A stretch of 64,000 bases of DNA from Trichaptum fuscoviolaceum (GCA_910574455.1 CAJSYZ010000002.1:1699671-1763670), one strand, 5' to 3'. Shown: positions 50,034 through 61,445, counted from the first letter of the stretch. The notes: generated from the sequence alone by a model not told the origin. Program-made: numbers and translations.

Positions 50034-50663
50034 ATAATTGAAACGAAAGGTGGCTCTAGAAAAATGGACGTAAAGTCAGAAAGGAATTGTAGTCAAGATC
50101 CCAAGCTGGCTATTGCCATAGACTCTCGCTAAACCAAGGCGACGTGTCGAATCAGAAGACGCGTGACCTCGTGCTCTGTCACCGTGACACCCGCGAGTTG
50201 CCGTCACGCGTCGATCATTCCCCATTTGGTTGCCTATGCCAGTGGTTGCCGTAGCGTCGGGCGACGGCGGCCTCCACTGCACACCTTCCGGCGTTCTGTT
50301 CATCTCAACTTGCTTTCTCTATCTTCAGCTCTTCAACGCCAAGGTCAAAAGCAGGCCTCAGAATGCAGATTAGAATTTCAAGATTGATTGATAGAGTATG
50401 ATTGCCGAAGCGAGGCAGAGCTCACGTTAGCCTTATCGGGCTGAAGCAACAACCTGGTAAAGGAAATACAAGCGCTGCCAATCATAGCGTAGTGCAATGC
50501 CTTCGCGTTGTACACTCGGTTTATATACCATGCAGTACAACCAAACTACTGCTTCCCTCCTCCGTGTTGCCCCCTGACCGACTGACATTCCCCTCCGGCC
50601 CCTCCCCCTCCTTCTTGCACTTTCTCCAGAGATACGAAGTCAACCAGCTGAGCTGTGTAGAAT
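50034..50663. promoter_or_regulatory. Divergent promoter region with a TATA-like element before the P450
   Basis: The 630-bp gap separates the transporter (minus) from the P450 (plus). A TTTATATA element lies at 50520-50527, about 140 bp upstream of the P450 start, followed by a C/T-rich stretch (50553-50625) typical of fungal transcription starts. No other element recognised. Confidence 0.35.
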
Positions 50664-52766
50664 ATGGAGGCTTCCAGGGAGCAGGCGTTCGCTATTAGTA
50701 TGTTCGTGGCAGGATTGAAGGTTGTCGGGCTCGGGGTTCTCGTGCAGTTGCTGAGAGGCCTTTGGTGGCTTGTCAATATGCTCTACATCCAACCGCCCTC
50801 CGACCCACTCAGGCATCTCCCCGGACCAGATGGGAAGAAGATGGAAAATCACTTCCGTTATGTTATGGAGTACGTTGTGTATTTTACATTTATCGCGAGC
50901 CACCATGCTAATACATTGTTCTTCAGTCCTGACAGAACACCAGAAACTCATGAGGAGTGGATGAAAAAGTACGGCAAGACGTTTCGTTTCCACGGATTTG
51001 GCTCTGTACGTACAAGCCCTCTTAACGGTCTTCACGGCGGCGAACTGACTGCGAATGACTCTGATTTCTTTGACATTTCTCAGTACGATTATCGGCTCAT
51101 GTCTTTAGACCTGCGCGCAGTTTCCCATGTTCTTAATTCTCCAGTATACGAGAAGCCTTGGCAAACGCGCAAATTATTAAGTCGCCTTCTTGGTCGAGGT
51201 GCGCTATTTTGCCACTTATTCATAGCGCTTATTGTCCGGACAGTTACTTATATGCCAATGCGTCCGTTTAGGTGTATTTGCTATGGAGGGTGAGGAACAC
51301 CGCATCCAGGTCCGTGTGCTCCCCATCATTTTAGCCTTGGAGTGCATAGGTCTCTGATATTGTTCCGTTCGTTAGCGCAAGATTATCGGTCCCGCATTCA
51401 CAACACAGGCTATCAAGTCGATGTCCCCTATTATGTTGCAGAAGGTCAGTGAATAGTAGCTCTTGTAGACATGTGAAGAATGAAGTTCATTCTCGTATTA
51501 GGCCGATGAGCTCAAGGAACGATGGGAGGCCATTATTGCCTCATTTCCTCAACAAACACTCCCAAAAGTAGCATTAGATTCCTCAAATGAGAAGGCCACC
51601 GTGGACGAAGTGACAATTGATGTCGCACATTGGGTCTCCCGTGCCACTTTTGATATAATCGGTCTCGCAGGGTTCGACTATGCTTTCCGCGCACTTGAGG
51701 ACGAGTCTGAGGAAGTGTATATGGCATATCGCACTATGTTCAACGCCGCGGACAAAGGCCCTGGTTTCAAGAGAATTGCAGAGTTGTTTTTCCCGATCAT
51801 TGAGAAGTTGTTCCCGGACGATGGACTAAGGAAGGTGAATGCGAGCCTGGCAACTATCAAGAGGCGGGGAGAGGAACTTGTGAAGAATAAAAAGCAGGCA
51901 ATTCTGGCTGAGATCCGAGACGCGAAGGACATTACGGAGAGGGACATATTGTCACTCCTGAGTAAGTTCAGAAGTTGATCATTTTAATAGTACGCTAATT
52001 ACTTCATTTTTTCTCTTTAGTTAAAGCAAACCTTTCCGAAAACCCTGCACGGCGCCTCTCAGACTCAGAGCTACTTGACCAATTATCGACCTTTTTGTTC
52101 GCCGGTTCTGATACGACCTCGATCTCCATTTCTTGGGCATTGCACTACCTCTCACAGAACCCCGAGCTGCAATTACGCCTCCGGCAAGAACTTACCTCCG
52201 ACATCGCCCCATCAGGTGCTTCACTTGACATCACTGTGTTAGACAGCCTACCCTTCCTCGACGCTGTCATAAATGAGACTCTGCGCCTTGCCCCTCCAGT
52301 GCATGGTACGATTCGGGTGGCAACTAAGGATGACTACATCCCCCTCAGCTCTCCCACTGTCTTAAGGACGAACGAAGAAGTATCTTCTGTTCATATCCGA
52401 AAGGGCAGCTACATTCACATTCCTATCGAGGGACTCAATTACAGCAAGGACCTTTGGGGACCCGACGCCCTCTCGTTCCGTCCTGAGCGCTGGACAATGC
52501 CAAGCGGGACTCCCGGCGGAGTCCCTGCGCAACACCCCGGATTGGCGAACATCATGTCCTTCTCGTTCGGTCCGCACGCATGCCTCGGTTGGCGCTTCTC
52601 GATCTTGGAGATGAAAGTCTTCCTTGCGGTTTTACTTCCACAGTTCTCGTTCGCGCCTGCCGCAGAGATCAGCAAGTACAACGCGATCATCACCAGGCCG
52701 TACGTGACTAATAAGTACGAGCTCGGTGCGCAACTGCCTCTGAAGATCTCAAGGTATACAGCATAA
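50664..52766 (+). CDS. Cytochrome P450 monooxygenase
   Basis: A membrane-anchored heme-thiolate monooxygenase. An N-terminal hydrophobic anchor (FVAGLKVVGLGVLVQLL) is followed by the Pro-rich hinge HLPGPDG. The I-helix oxygen-activation motif is FAGSDTTSIS, the K-helix ExxR is ETLR, the PERF-like motif is FRPERW, and the heme loop is FSFGPHACLGWRFS with the ligating Cys. The protein of roughly 560 residues is complete and ends KISRYTA. Four or five short introns lie in the first half; the last exon is uninterrupted for 750 bp. The overall type is one of the large basidiomycete families; substrate and CYP number are not assignable by eye. No terpene synthase, PKS or NRPS gene lies nearby. Confidence 0.92.
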
Positions 52767-53371
52767 TCGATCGCTTGACTTTCCCCGACCAATCACCCTT
52801 GCTCTACCAAAAATGCAGATTTGGACGACCACCCAGGCACATCAATTTATAATGGTATTTATCACAACTTGGCGATTTTTATGACTTACTCCTCGAACTC
52901 CTTCTCTTTACTTCATTTCACCTTATTCATATCACTGCTCTCCTCCTAATATCACCTAGGTCTTTGATTCCTTGTTCCCTTGTATTACTTAGTCGGTAGG
53001 CAACGAACGTATATCCTGGTATGTATTTCTAGTTGTGCTGTCGTATCGCTCTTCGTCTTTGTCTAACGTGTAGATTGCTCTGTACCACTTACTCTGACAC
53101 AATACACCCGCCTTGATTTATCCACGCTGGTTATACGCAAATGAGTGGTGTGTGGTTTTGACACCTTGACAATGGCTTAGAAGATCAGTTACTGACCACC
53201 CGAGGTCCCTGGTCTGTGGCCGAGTGACCACCTTTGGCTGCGGCCATTCTTGTCAGTGCATAAGAAGTAGACACCGCATCTCCACAGTCGATCTTTTCTA
53301 CGAGTCTGTTCTACTCACACTTCCTCTCCTCACCAGAAAGCTAAAGTTGAGACCCATTTCGTCCGAGAAGA
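52767..53371. other. Intergenic
   Basis: AT- and pyrimidine-rich DNA downstream of the P450 stop and upstream of the unknown single-exon gene. A C/T-rich tract at about 52870-52960 and another just before 53340 may mark transcription signals. No gene recognised. Confidence 0.5.
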
Positions 53372-54247
53372 ATGACCAGGACCAACAGACTCAAGCTTGA
53401 AGCATCGCCAGGCCAAGCTCTGGATAATCCGAATGCAGGCAGTTCGGGTGGCCCTTCACGAAGTACATTCTATATCACATCCCATACCATTAAGATACTT
53501 ACTACCTGTACTTCTCTCGATCGTGAATCTCTACCATCGGGTCCGGCAGGTGCTGCAGCACACCAGACGCCCGCGCCGGGCAATCATTCGAAGCCGCCAA
53601 CCGGTAATTCCTTGACTGGTCCTCAGATTTCCTTAGCACCTTCGCCGTATGCTATTGATCCTAGTACTAACATCAACATTGGCATTCGAGCAAGGACTAG
53701 CGCGCTGGATGCAGTTGCCGACAGTATCTTAGCAGTTATCGAGGATGAGCAAAGGCGAACTCCAATGCCAGTGGCAACGCCGCTCGATGGCCCGGTTCCG
53801 AAAGTAAGTTTTCGCCACCCGGTAGTCTCCAACCCATACGCGGCCGGAACCTTCGTGATGCACTCACCTGTATCGGCTGTTGCGGGGAGCGAACGAACGG
53901 TTCAAATAAATGATATGCTACAACGCGCAGTGATGCTCATGCAAGAAATGAGGGACTTTGCCGGTCTCCACCCGACAACGCTGCACATCCAGGATCTGGA
54001 AGACTTTTTGGACACCATCCCGCCCCGCCTAGTCGCGTCGGTCGTTGTGGTGTGGGACTTGGAATTATCAACTAGCAAAACGTCCATGCTTCAATTCATG
54101 GGGCTCGAGGGCCGGATATCGGAATCGGCCTTGACCTCAGCTTTTATGTGTCAACCAAGAAGTTCGAATAGATTTATTCAACAATGGTTGCAAGGCCATG
54201 GCATACAGGGTGGCTCGTCGGAGACGGAGGGCGTTCGTCCTCAGTAA
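53372..54247 (+). CDS. Hypothetical protein, single exon
   Basis: A 291-codon uninterrupted frame. The first half is Pro/Ser/Thr-rich and looks disordered. The second half has helix-like text (QINDMLQRAVMLMQEMRDFA, then LHIQDLEDFLDTIPPRLVAS) and ends GGSSETEGVRPQ. I do not recognise it. Lack of introns contrasts with almost all neighbours, which could mean a young gene, a retrocopy or a transposon-derived frame. Support is the frame length and the plausible helical segment only. Confidence 0.45.
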   Translation: MTRTNRLKLEASPGQALDNPNAGSSGGPSRSTFYITSHTIKILTTCTSLDRESLPSGPAGAAAHQTPAPGNHSKPPTGNSLTGPQISLAPSPYAIDPSTNINIGIRARTSALDAVADSILAVIEDEQRRTPMPVATPLDGPVPKVSFRHPVVSNPYAAGTFVMHSPVSAVAGSERTVQINDMLQRAVMLMQEMRDFAGLHPTTLHIQDLEDFLDTIPPRLVASVVVVWDLELSTSKTSMLQFMGLEGRISESALTSAFMCQPRSSNRFIQQWLQGHGIQGGSSETEGVRPQ

Positions 54248-54509
54248 TTACGGGAGAGCTATATATAATGTACAATGTTAACAATCGTTGCACATAACTG
54301 AATGTATGAATGTACATCATTGGATCCAACTGACAGGAAGAAAACGGGGATAGACCAGCAATACGCGGAAGCAGAATTCAGTACAATTTAAAAGGATATG
54401 ATGGCAAAATGAAGGTAGCAAGAAAACGAAGTATAGTGATGCAGGTATGTGTCAGAGTAGCCAAAGAATGATGGCTCAAGTTAATCATTATTTACCATAC
54501 CGCATTCAC

Positions 54510-56880
54510 TCAATCTTCAGTCAAATCGATAATGGATAGATGCTTGATGAGGCCACTGATCCCGTGGTCCGTGTTGCCCGGTTCTTTGCGCACAAAGATT
54601 TTGTTAGAGATAGTATGCATCGTTAAGCTAGGATTCAACATACCTTTGTTCTTCGAGGGAGGTGAAATCTCGACAACATCGTCGTCATCAAGATTCATCA
54701 TCGCGTCTGTATTGTCGCTTGCAAATCCTACGACACACAAGCGCGATGGAGTACCAACTGGAGCCGATGGTGCTAGGAATTTGTCCAAGAAAGTAGGTGA
54801 ATCTAACGAAACGCCATATGAGTTGGAGACGAGAGAATCATGTACCACAGTGGAATGGTACTTACCGCGCTTCTTATCCGACTCCAGGCGTCCATCTGCA
54901 TTTGTCTTCCTGGTCCGCGTCTCGAATAGTGGAAGAAGATCACCTCTGCATTTACCACATACTATTGCACAGTTTTTAGCATTTATTTGGAACAGCGAGC
55001 AAAGAAATCCACGCACTTTTTGTGGTGTGATCTATGGACTTGCTATGGCGACCATAACTTTGAAACAATGTAAGCAAGCCTAGCACTACGTTGTTCCGTG
55101 ACTTACACGTAACCACATTCCGAGTTCTGACACTTCCACTCGTATTTGTACGCAATTTCATAGGTGTGTTTGGTCTGTTCATTGCTTAAAACATAAACTT
55201 CATGACTATACCTATTAGACTGACCGAAATTACTATGTCGGGCCTCTTTCGCATGACTCTCTCAGCCCTGAAGAAAAGGATTTAGGCAATAGTAAAGTTG
55301 GTCGAAAGTTCTGGAAACAAAACGCACCAACCCATAAAGATAGAACCGTGATTTTCTGTTGGTTTTCTGTTAATGACCCAAGCCGCAAGGTGACACATTT
55401 CATGTGAGAGGGTGTTGCGAATGCGTTCTGGAGAGAAAGAGTCAGTGGGGCTTCAGCTATGCTTTCACTGCTCGGCGACTTGCCTTCGCAATCAAGCACC
55501 TTGGGAGCGAGCTCAATTGAAGTTGTTTCTACATTATTGGTGGCACTCCTAAACATCACTTTTATGTCAAACGGAAGGCAACTGGAAAGCCAGGCTTGTA
55601 CTAACAGGTGCCAAGAAGCTTTGCCTGCGGTTGTTTGCAGCCTCTTGTTCCATTTCAGCGTTGTTGTCGAAGGGAGTTTGTTATTGAAGACTTTCTCGTT
55701 CAGTTCGTTAAATAACTGCACAGCATATGCTTGTAGCTCCTCTTGTCGCGCAGCTTCCAGAGCTTTCTTAGAGATCCTCCCGCCTTTCTTGACCTGTACA
55801 CTAGTAGGGGTCGCTGGTTTCGACGGTCCTTCAGAGAGCGCGTTATCCTTTAGATTCTTCCTTTTGCCACCCTTCACTTTAATCGGAGAGGGAGGCTCAG
55901 TGTCGATATACCTTGACATATGTTCCGAATCTTCTGAAGGACGGTCCTGTACAGGCGTCTGAAGAGGTGTGCGATCTGCGGTCAGAATACGACCGCCTCC
56001 TGGTGTTCCTTTTACGTCATTTGTCAGATCCATAGATGTTAATCTGGCAAATGTCGGAAGAGCATTGGGCTTCGGAAGTGGTCGACGAGCTGTCGGTGGA
56101 TCGTTGAGTACCAATATGGCGCCGTCATCATTATCGTTCTCTTTGTTCGCGTTACGTTGTTCCTCGTCCACGTCAGTGTTCTCTTCTTCTGAGTCCGAGA
56201 CGATGGTGCGACGCGTCCATGCCGACCGCCCGGGTGTTTTGGTCTTAGGCAGCCTGAGAGATAGGGTGAGCATGTGCTGACAGTCAACCGCAAAACTTAT
56301 GTATCATACCTATAAGTCTCAGCATCGGAGATGTCTTCGTCACTGCATGTCCATTCGACTCGTCGTACTATTTGTTCAGTTAAAAGAGGGATATGCGCGG
56401 CGGGTAGTCTTTCCTCTGTGAAAGGATCTTCTGCGTTTGTTCTGTTTCTCTCCGTAGAACGCAGACGGTCTCTAAAAGATATTTCTTAGATCGCTTTGTT
56501 GTCATGAGCAAATGGGGTTTCAGATACGCACATATCCGTTTCTTCTTCTTCCTCAGAATCTGAGGAAAGTTGAATAACTTCATAGGGACCCCTATGACTT
56601 CGCTTCACCGGCGATAGGACAGAACGTGAAGGTGGATCACTACAAGCCCCGCGTCAACGATAGTACTGCGATAGGGTCATTTAGCGACTCACCACGCTCT
56701 TTCTTCCTCACTGTCGGGGATGACTATTGTCTCTCTCTTCTTTCTTGACCTGTTTCTTTCTCTCCCGGTTCCGTCTGCTGGACGGTCCTGAAGCGATGTC
56801 TTCTTCGCAGTTGTATCGAATACGAGAGATGAGGTTCTGCGAAGTCCCGTGTCACGCCCCGACTCCGCCGCGCTGCTCAT
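54510..56880 (-). CDS. SprT-like metalloprotease, GCNA/ACRC type, with SUMO-interaction motifs
   Basis: A nuclear protease of the group that removes DNA-protein crosslinks. The N-terminal half is disordered and acidic and carries hydrophobic-acidic segments of the SUMO-interaction kind: TIVIPDSEEE, EVIQLSSDSEEEEE and TIVSDSEEE. The SprT domain begins near AVQLFNELNEKVFNNKLP, with WNKRLQTTAGKA. After an intron comes RNTLSHEMCHLAAWVI, giving the zinc-binding HExxH. FMGWAERVMRKRPDI and a zinc ribbon (YEWKCQNSECGYVY and CGKCRGDLLPLF) follow. The tail has VVEISPP and ends SIIDLTED, two more such motifs. The combination of SprT core, zinc ribbon and SIM-rich tails matches GCNA better than Spartan or Wss1. 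The start at MSSAAESG is the first ATG of the first exon. Confidence 0.85.
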
Positions 56881-57527
56881 CTTGGCAGAAGATGCTTGAA
56901 GTTAAGAGCCTCCTGGTAGCCTTAGTGTTGTATATGTTGTATCATTGCCGAAGCCGCATGCACAGAACGGAAGCAAAAGAGGTCAACAATAAGTGCGGAA
57001 TCAAACCGCGTCTTTGTCTTCCTAATTCGCGACGTGTGACAGTACGCGAACATCAGGGAAACTACTTTCTGCTGAAAGTGACTTAAGTGTTACTTAAACG
57101 TCCTGAGAGACTGAAGTCTTAAATAAGGCAAGCTTTACTTATTCATGCATGTCCTCCCATTATTCAGGACAAGTTGGCTGAAATAAGTGCGGGCTGGCTT
57201 AAATAAGGAAAGATGGCTGAATCAGTGCTCTAAGTGTTTCAGGCATTCTGCATCCCAGTGCTCCAGTGTATCATCCTTTAATTACAGCAGTAGACAAGTG
57301 TTGTAAGACAAATTGCAGTGCTCAAGAGTCTAAGTGCATAAGAACGATCCAAGTATTTCATTGCATCAGAAATATATAAGACAACATTATGTAGCTATCA
57401 GTGCCTCAGCGTTCAAGTACATCAGTCATTTACGCAAGACTAAGCATAGCAGTCGCTATCATGGGATCCGCCACGACATTATCCTGAACCTCTTCCGTGA
57501 CGGGCAGTGGCAGGCCACATTTCGCTG
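56881..57527. other. Intergenic, with short TAAG-type words, before the LTR element
   Basis: The promoter side of the GCNA-like gene. From about 57085 to 57260 the sequence repeats short words such as CTTAAATAAGG, GGCTGAAATAAG and CTAAGTG, suggesting decayed simple repeats or an old mobile-element fragment. No gene recognised. Confidence 0.4.
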
Positions 57528-57532
57528 CCGTG
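57528..57532. repeat. Left target-site duplication of the LTR element
   Basis: CCGTG immediately precedes the left LTR and matches exactly the five bases that follow the right LTR. Five-bp duplications are the usual footprint of retroviral-type integrases. Confidence 0.9.
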
Positions 57533-58134
57533 TGTCAGGCTACGTCCACCTAGACCTTCGGTAAGGTAAGGCTGCAATACTAGTGGCACAATAGAGTGAG
57601 ATAGGAAGACGAAGCAGAGAACTAGATGCAGATACGAGGGTGCCCACCCCTAGGCTCGATGTCAAACGGACACCCCGGGCTAACGGACGACGGGCAGTCG
57701 ACTGAGACAAACGGCCTCAAGACGCGAGGACAAACGGCCCTCGATGGCGGTACGTGCCAAATGGTCCAATCGGGACAGAAGGAGAAGGTGGATCTTGAAA
57801 GCCTGCCCCCATAGCTAAGGAGGCCAAAGACTTATGATATTCAAGTCAAGGGAATAGCATACATGAACTAGAGCTACTTGTATGCAGTCCGAAAGCGTGG
57901 GAATATCTGATAGGGAGAAGGTCGGAGCAAGGAGGCAGGCCACATGTAATACTAGACTAAAAGGAGATCAAAGGAAATGATAATAAGGAATGTGATAAGG
58001 CATGCTAATGCCATGAGGTAGAACAATAAGAAAGGAGTGAGGCCCGAAGGTAAGAGAGAGGGCCGAAGACGAGAGAGAGGTCCGAAGGACCGAAAAGGGT
58101 AATCGACCGAAGTCCGTGAAGGCTTGTCGTGACA
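57533..58134 (-). repeat. Left LTR (602 bp)
   Basis: Begins TGTCAGGCTACGTCC and ends GGCTTGTCGTGACA on the plus strand. The offset to its partner at 60712-61313 is a constant 3,179 bp with no indel. Near one end, on the minus strand, the word CTTCGG recurs several times within 90 bp (58045-58120). Confidence 0.95.
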
Positions 58135-58685
58135 GTAGGTCCCCCTTATAGGGCCGAGCCCCGTCGAGGCCAAGGTCCGGTCACGGACAGTGCAAGAAAT
58201 AAAGACCAAAATCATGACTGGGTGTCGAAGAGGTAGAACGACACCAAAAAGTGGAGCGGAAGAGATCTTGGTGGGGAAAAGAAGTTGCGATGAAGGAAGT
58301 ATATGTTAGCCGCAACAAGATTTGAAGTAGAAAAGTAAAAAAATAAAAGACAATTTAAAAACAAGTAAAATTCAACAGCAACACGAACCAGACTGCCAAC
58401 CAAGCGTCGAAGTGGGCCCGTGTGGCCGCGTGAAAAGCCCTCGAGGGCATCGAAACCTGCGAGCGTCGCTCGCCAGGTGAGAGGGGTCATGGCGAGATGC
58501 AGCAAACAACAATTTGTCGGTTGTGCTGATCGCGCCTGCCGCGAAAAAGAACAGCGCGTTGCGCGCTTTCGAAGCGACGGCGCGCAATGGCAAAGGCGCG
58601 CGCGACAGCAGACAGCGTGTTGTACGCCTCCAGCGCAGCTAACAAAGCGAAGGCGAGCGAGCGACGCGTGAAAACGAGGCTTACG

Positions 58686-59320
58686 GATTGTTTGCTCCAG
58701 TTGTCCGTCAGAAGGACGCGCGCGCGCTGAGAAATGCAAGCGCAGAAGCTTTGAAGGCAATATACGGCCTCAGGCAACGTGGATGAGGGTGAAGGCTGGC
58801 GGCGTCGCTTGTGGCCGCCAGTTGTTTGCTCCAGTCGTCCGTGTGACGTGTCAGGACGGCGAGAGCGACGGAAATGAGGTTTGCGCCGCAAATCGAAGGC
58901 GCAGGCGCTTTGAAGGCAATACATCGCTGTGCCAGACGTGGCTGAAGGTGAAGGTGGCGCCGCCGCCGCAGATTGTTTGCTCCAGTCGTCTGCGGGCTGG
59001 CGGGGACGGCGAGAACGTCGCGGGGGCTCGCAGGAATGGCGCGAATGAAGCTTGCGCCCGCAAGTCGAAGGTGTCGACGCTTTGAAGGCAATACATCGTC
59101 GTGCCAGGCGTGGCTGAAGGCGAAAGAGGCGACACCGCCGCAGATTGTTTGCTCCAGTCGTCTGCGGGGCTGGTGGGACGGCGATGACGTGGCAGGCGTC
59201 GCCCGGGTCGACGAACTTCAACCAGGAGACGATGCGACGGGCGCAAGAGCTGGAAGGGGTTGTTGGCGGCGCCGTAGAGGCGATTGTTTGCTCCAGTCGT
59301 CCGCGGGTGCTGGCGGGCGG
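58686..59320. repeat. Degenerate tandem array inside the retrotransposon
   Basis: The word TTGTTTGCTCCAG recurs at 58688, 58822, 58973, 59145 and 59284, giving spacings of about 134, 151, 172 and 139 bp. A second shared word, TTTGAAGGCAATA, occurs near 58749, 58910 and 59082, followed by a related GTGGCTGAAGG block. Units are GC-rich and diverged, so this array is older than the LTR pair suggests or mutated faster. Open frames run through it on both strands (for example 58487-59566 minus) but their text is repetitive and composition-driven. Confidence 0.85.
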
Positions 59321-59540
59321 TGAAGACAGCGCAAGTATCGCTCGAGTCGGCGAACTCCAACCAGGAGACGATGGTAGGGCTGGCGAGTGGGCGAAGGCGA
59401 CAGCTGCAGCAGGGAGCTTGGCAGCATACTCGAGGTTAGAGTCAAGACGGCCGTAGTAAGTCGCGAGGATGGTCCTCGAGCGCAGGGCGAGCGGTGGCGG
59501 CGCGCGTGAATGACACGTCCGCGCGAGCACTGGAACTCTC

Positions 59541-59725
59541 GCAGTCAGCAACAGCAACAACAGCAATGGCCCATACCCAGCAGCAACAACAACAACAACA
59601 ATGCCTCGAGTGGCCTATGTGAAGGCGAAGGTCCGCCGCTACAACAGCAACAGCAACAAACCCTTCGCCCCCAGAAATACGGCGGTAGACTCAGGCCTCC
59701 CACAGCAGCAACAGCAACAGCAAGA
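59541..59725 (+). repeat. Interrupted CAG/CAA repeats
   Basis: Three clusters of CAGCAACAG-type triplets (about 59541-59567, 59578-59602 and 59641-59660) plus a fourth at 59702-59723, separated by ordinary sequence. In one plus frame they would code for Gln runs, but no larger protein surrounds them. Confidence 0.85.
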
Positions 59726-60711
59726 CTTTTGCGCTGTCGCCGCGAAAGCGAGGGTAGCGGGGAGCGAGGGCGGGAGGTCCGTGAAGTGGTATGGCAGTGT
59801 CACCAGTGAGGATAGCGGATTTCGCCCTGTTGATTGTCGATAGTGTCTGAGGGCGCAAGCGTGTAGGAGAGAATGATGACACCACCAGCAGTCTCGAAGT
59901 CGAAGTGTTGCCAGTGAGGATAGCGAGTAGATGCTTGTGCTGTCCGTAGCGCGTGCGATAACCGTCGATGGTGTCCGATGACTCGATAACGGCGCAAGAG
60001 AGGACCGAGAGACTCTTTTTCCCCCTTACGGCCCTCCTCGAGAGGCCATAGAAGAACAATCTATGCACTCAGACAGCAGACTCGCGGTAAGTGGTTGACG
60101 AGACGGTTATCGATTCTCACCGGCGTCTATTTTTTTGCGACACCAAACCATCGCAACTCCTCAAGACCTCAAAAAACCCTCCTTAAGACCATAAAAACCC
60201 CTCCTATAACAATCCAACATGAACCCGTAGCGATCGCATAAAGAACCGGGGCCTTGATGATACGGAGGACGTTGAGATCGGACGAAACGGACGCTGGGAG
60301 GCGTTGAAGTATGCGGGCCATCGTCTTGAAAGTCGCGCGCGGCCAAAAGTAACGAGAGTCGCGAGAAAAGAAGTTGAGAAGTTTAACAAGTGAGGTTGTA
60401 AGGAAGTTTTAAGGGATTTTTGTTGTGGGTTAAAAGGGGGGAAGGGGTCGATCTCGAAGTTGATGGTTGAAGATGTGGTGTAAAAGTGGTGAAGCCAAAT
60501 TGGGAACGTAAGTAGTCGTGAAGAACATTTGCTCGAAATCATAACATTTTCATATCAAAATCATCAGGGTGAAGAGGGGATTAGGAGTGAGAGATGTATA
60601 GGAGTGATAAAGATTAGTTGTGAGTAGAAAATAGGAATTAAATCAAAAGTGAAGCAGAATGCGACAGAATGAGTACATGCCCGGTCCGTTATGGGAAGGA
60701 CTTGAATATAC

Positions 60712-61313
60712 TGTCAGGCTACGTCCACCTAGACCTTCGGTAAGGTAAGGCTGCAATACTAGTGGCACAATAGAGTGAGATAGGAAGACGAAGCAGAGAA
60801 CTAGATGCAGATACGAGGGTGCCCACCCCTAGGCTCGATGTCAAACGGACACCCCGGGCTAACGGACGACGGGCAGTCGACTGAGACAAACGGCCTCAAG
60901 ACGCGAGGACAAACGGCCCTCGATGGCGGTACGTGCCAAATGGTCCAATCGGGACAGAAGGAGAAGGTGGATCTTGAAAGCCTGCCCCCATAGCTAAGGA
61001 GGCCAAAGACTTATGATATTCAAGTCAAGGGAATAGCATACATGAACTAGAGCTACTTGTATGCAGTCCGAAAGCGTGGGAATATCTGATAGGGAGAAGG
61101 TCGGAGCAAGGAGGCAGGCCACATGTAATACTAGACTAAAAGGAGATCAAAGGAAATGATAATAAGGAATGTGATAAGGCATGCTAATGCCATGAGGTAG
61201 AACAATAAGAAAGGAGTGAGGCCCGAAGGTAAGAGAGAGGGCCGAAGACGAGAGAGAGGTCCGAAGGACCGAAAAGGGTAATCGACCGAAGTCCGTGAAG
61301 GCTTGTCGTGACA
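60712..61313 (-). repeat. Right LTR (602 bp)
   Basis: Partner of the left LTR; reads the same throughout by eye. In the favoured minus orientation this is the 5' LTR and would carry the promoter. Confidence 0.95.
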
Positions 61314-61318
61314 CCGTG
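61314..61318. repeat. Right target-site duplication
   Basis: CCGTG, identical to 57528-57532. Confidence 0.9.
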
Positions 61319-61445
61319 CCTTTGTTTCTACCGCTACGCCAAAGAACATGCAGAATTGAAGACTGCTCTGCGAGTCGATGGTAATATAATGTTGAGCGCA
61401 CGGACAGAAACGAAAAGAAGAGGCTCACTAGTGATTGATTTGCCC

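Larger units (their letters stand above)
57533..61313 (-). mobile_element. Complete non-autonomous LTR retrotransposon (3.78 kb)
   Basis: Two 602-bp direct repeats bound a 2,577-bp interior. Each repeat has the canonical short inverted ends (TGTCA...TGACA), and the whole is flanked by the 5-bp duplication CCGTG, so the element is structurally complete. I read no difference between the two LTRs, which implies a recent insertion. The interior has no gag, protease, reverse transcriptase, RNase H or integrase motif in any frame, so it must be mobilised in trans. The minus orientation is favoured: on that strand a purine run AAGGGGGA (58147-58140) lies just before the LTR starting TGTCACGACAAG, as expected for a polypurine tract. 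No tRNA primer site was identified. It sits about 650 bp upstream of the GCNA-like gene and 127 bp beyond the stop of the last gene. Confidence 0.9.

Noticed and set aside
47093..52766. Possible secondary-metabolite cluster around the P450
   Set aside because: The neighbours are an acetyl-CoA transporter and unknown genes; there is no core synthase in the window.
56851..56880. TGTCACGCCCC resembling a fungal LTR start next to the GCNA-like gene
   Set aside because: No matching second copy or target duplication; the bases also code for the gene's N-terminus.
58487..59566. 359-codon minus-strand frame inside the retrotransposon
   Set aside because: It is the translation of the degenerate array; several other frames on both strands are open over the same bases, so openness reflects GC-rich repeat composition, and no gag or pol motif is present.
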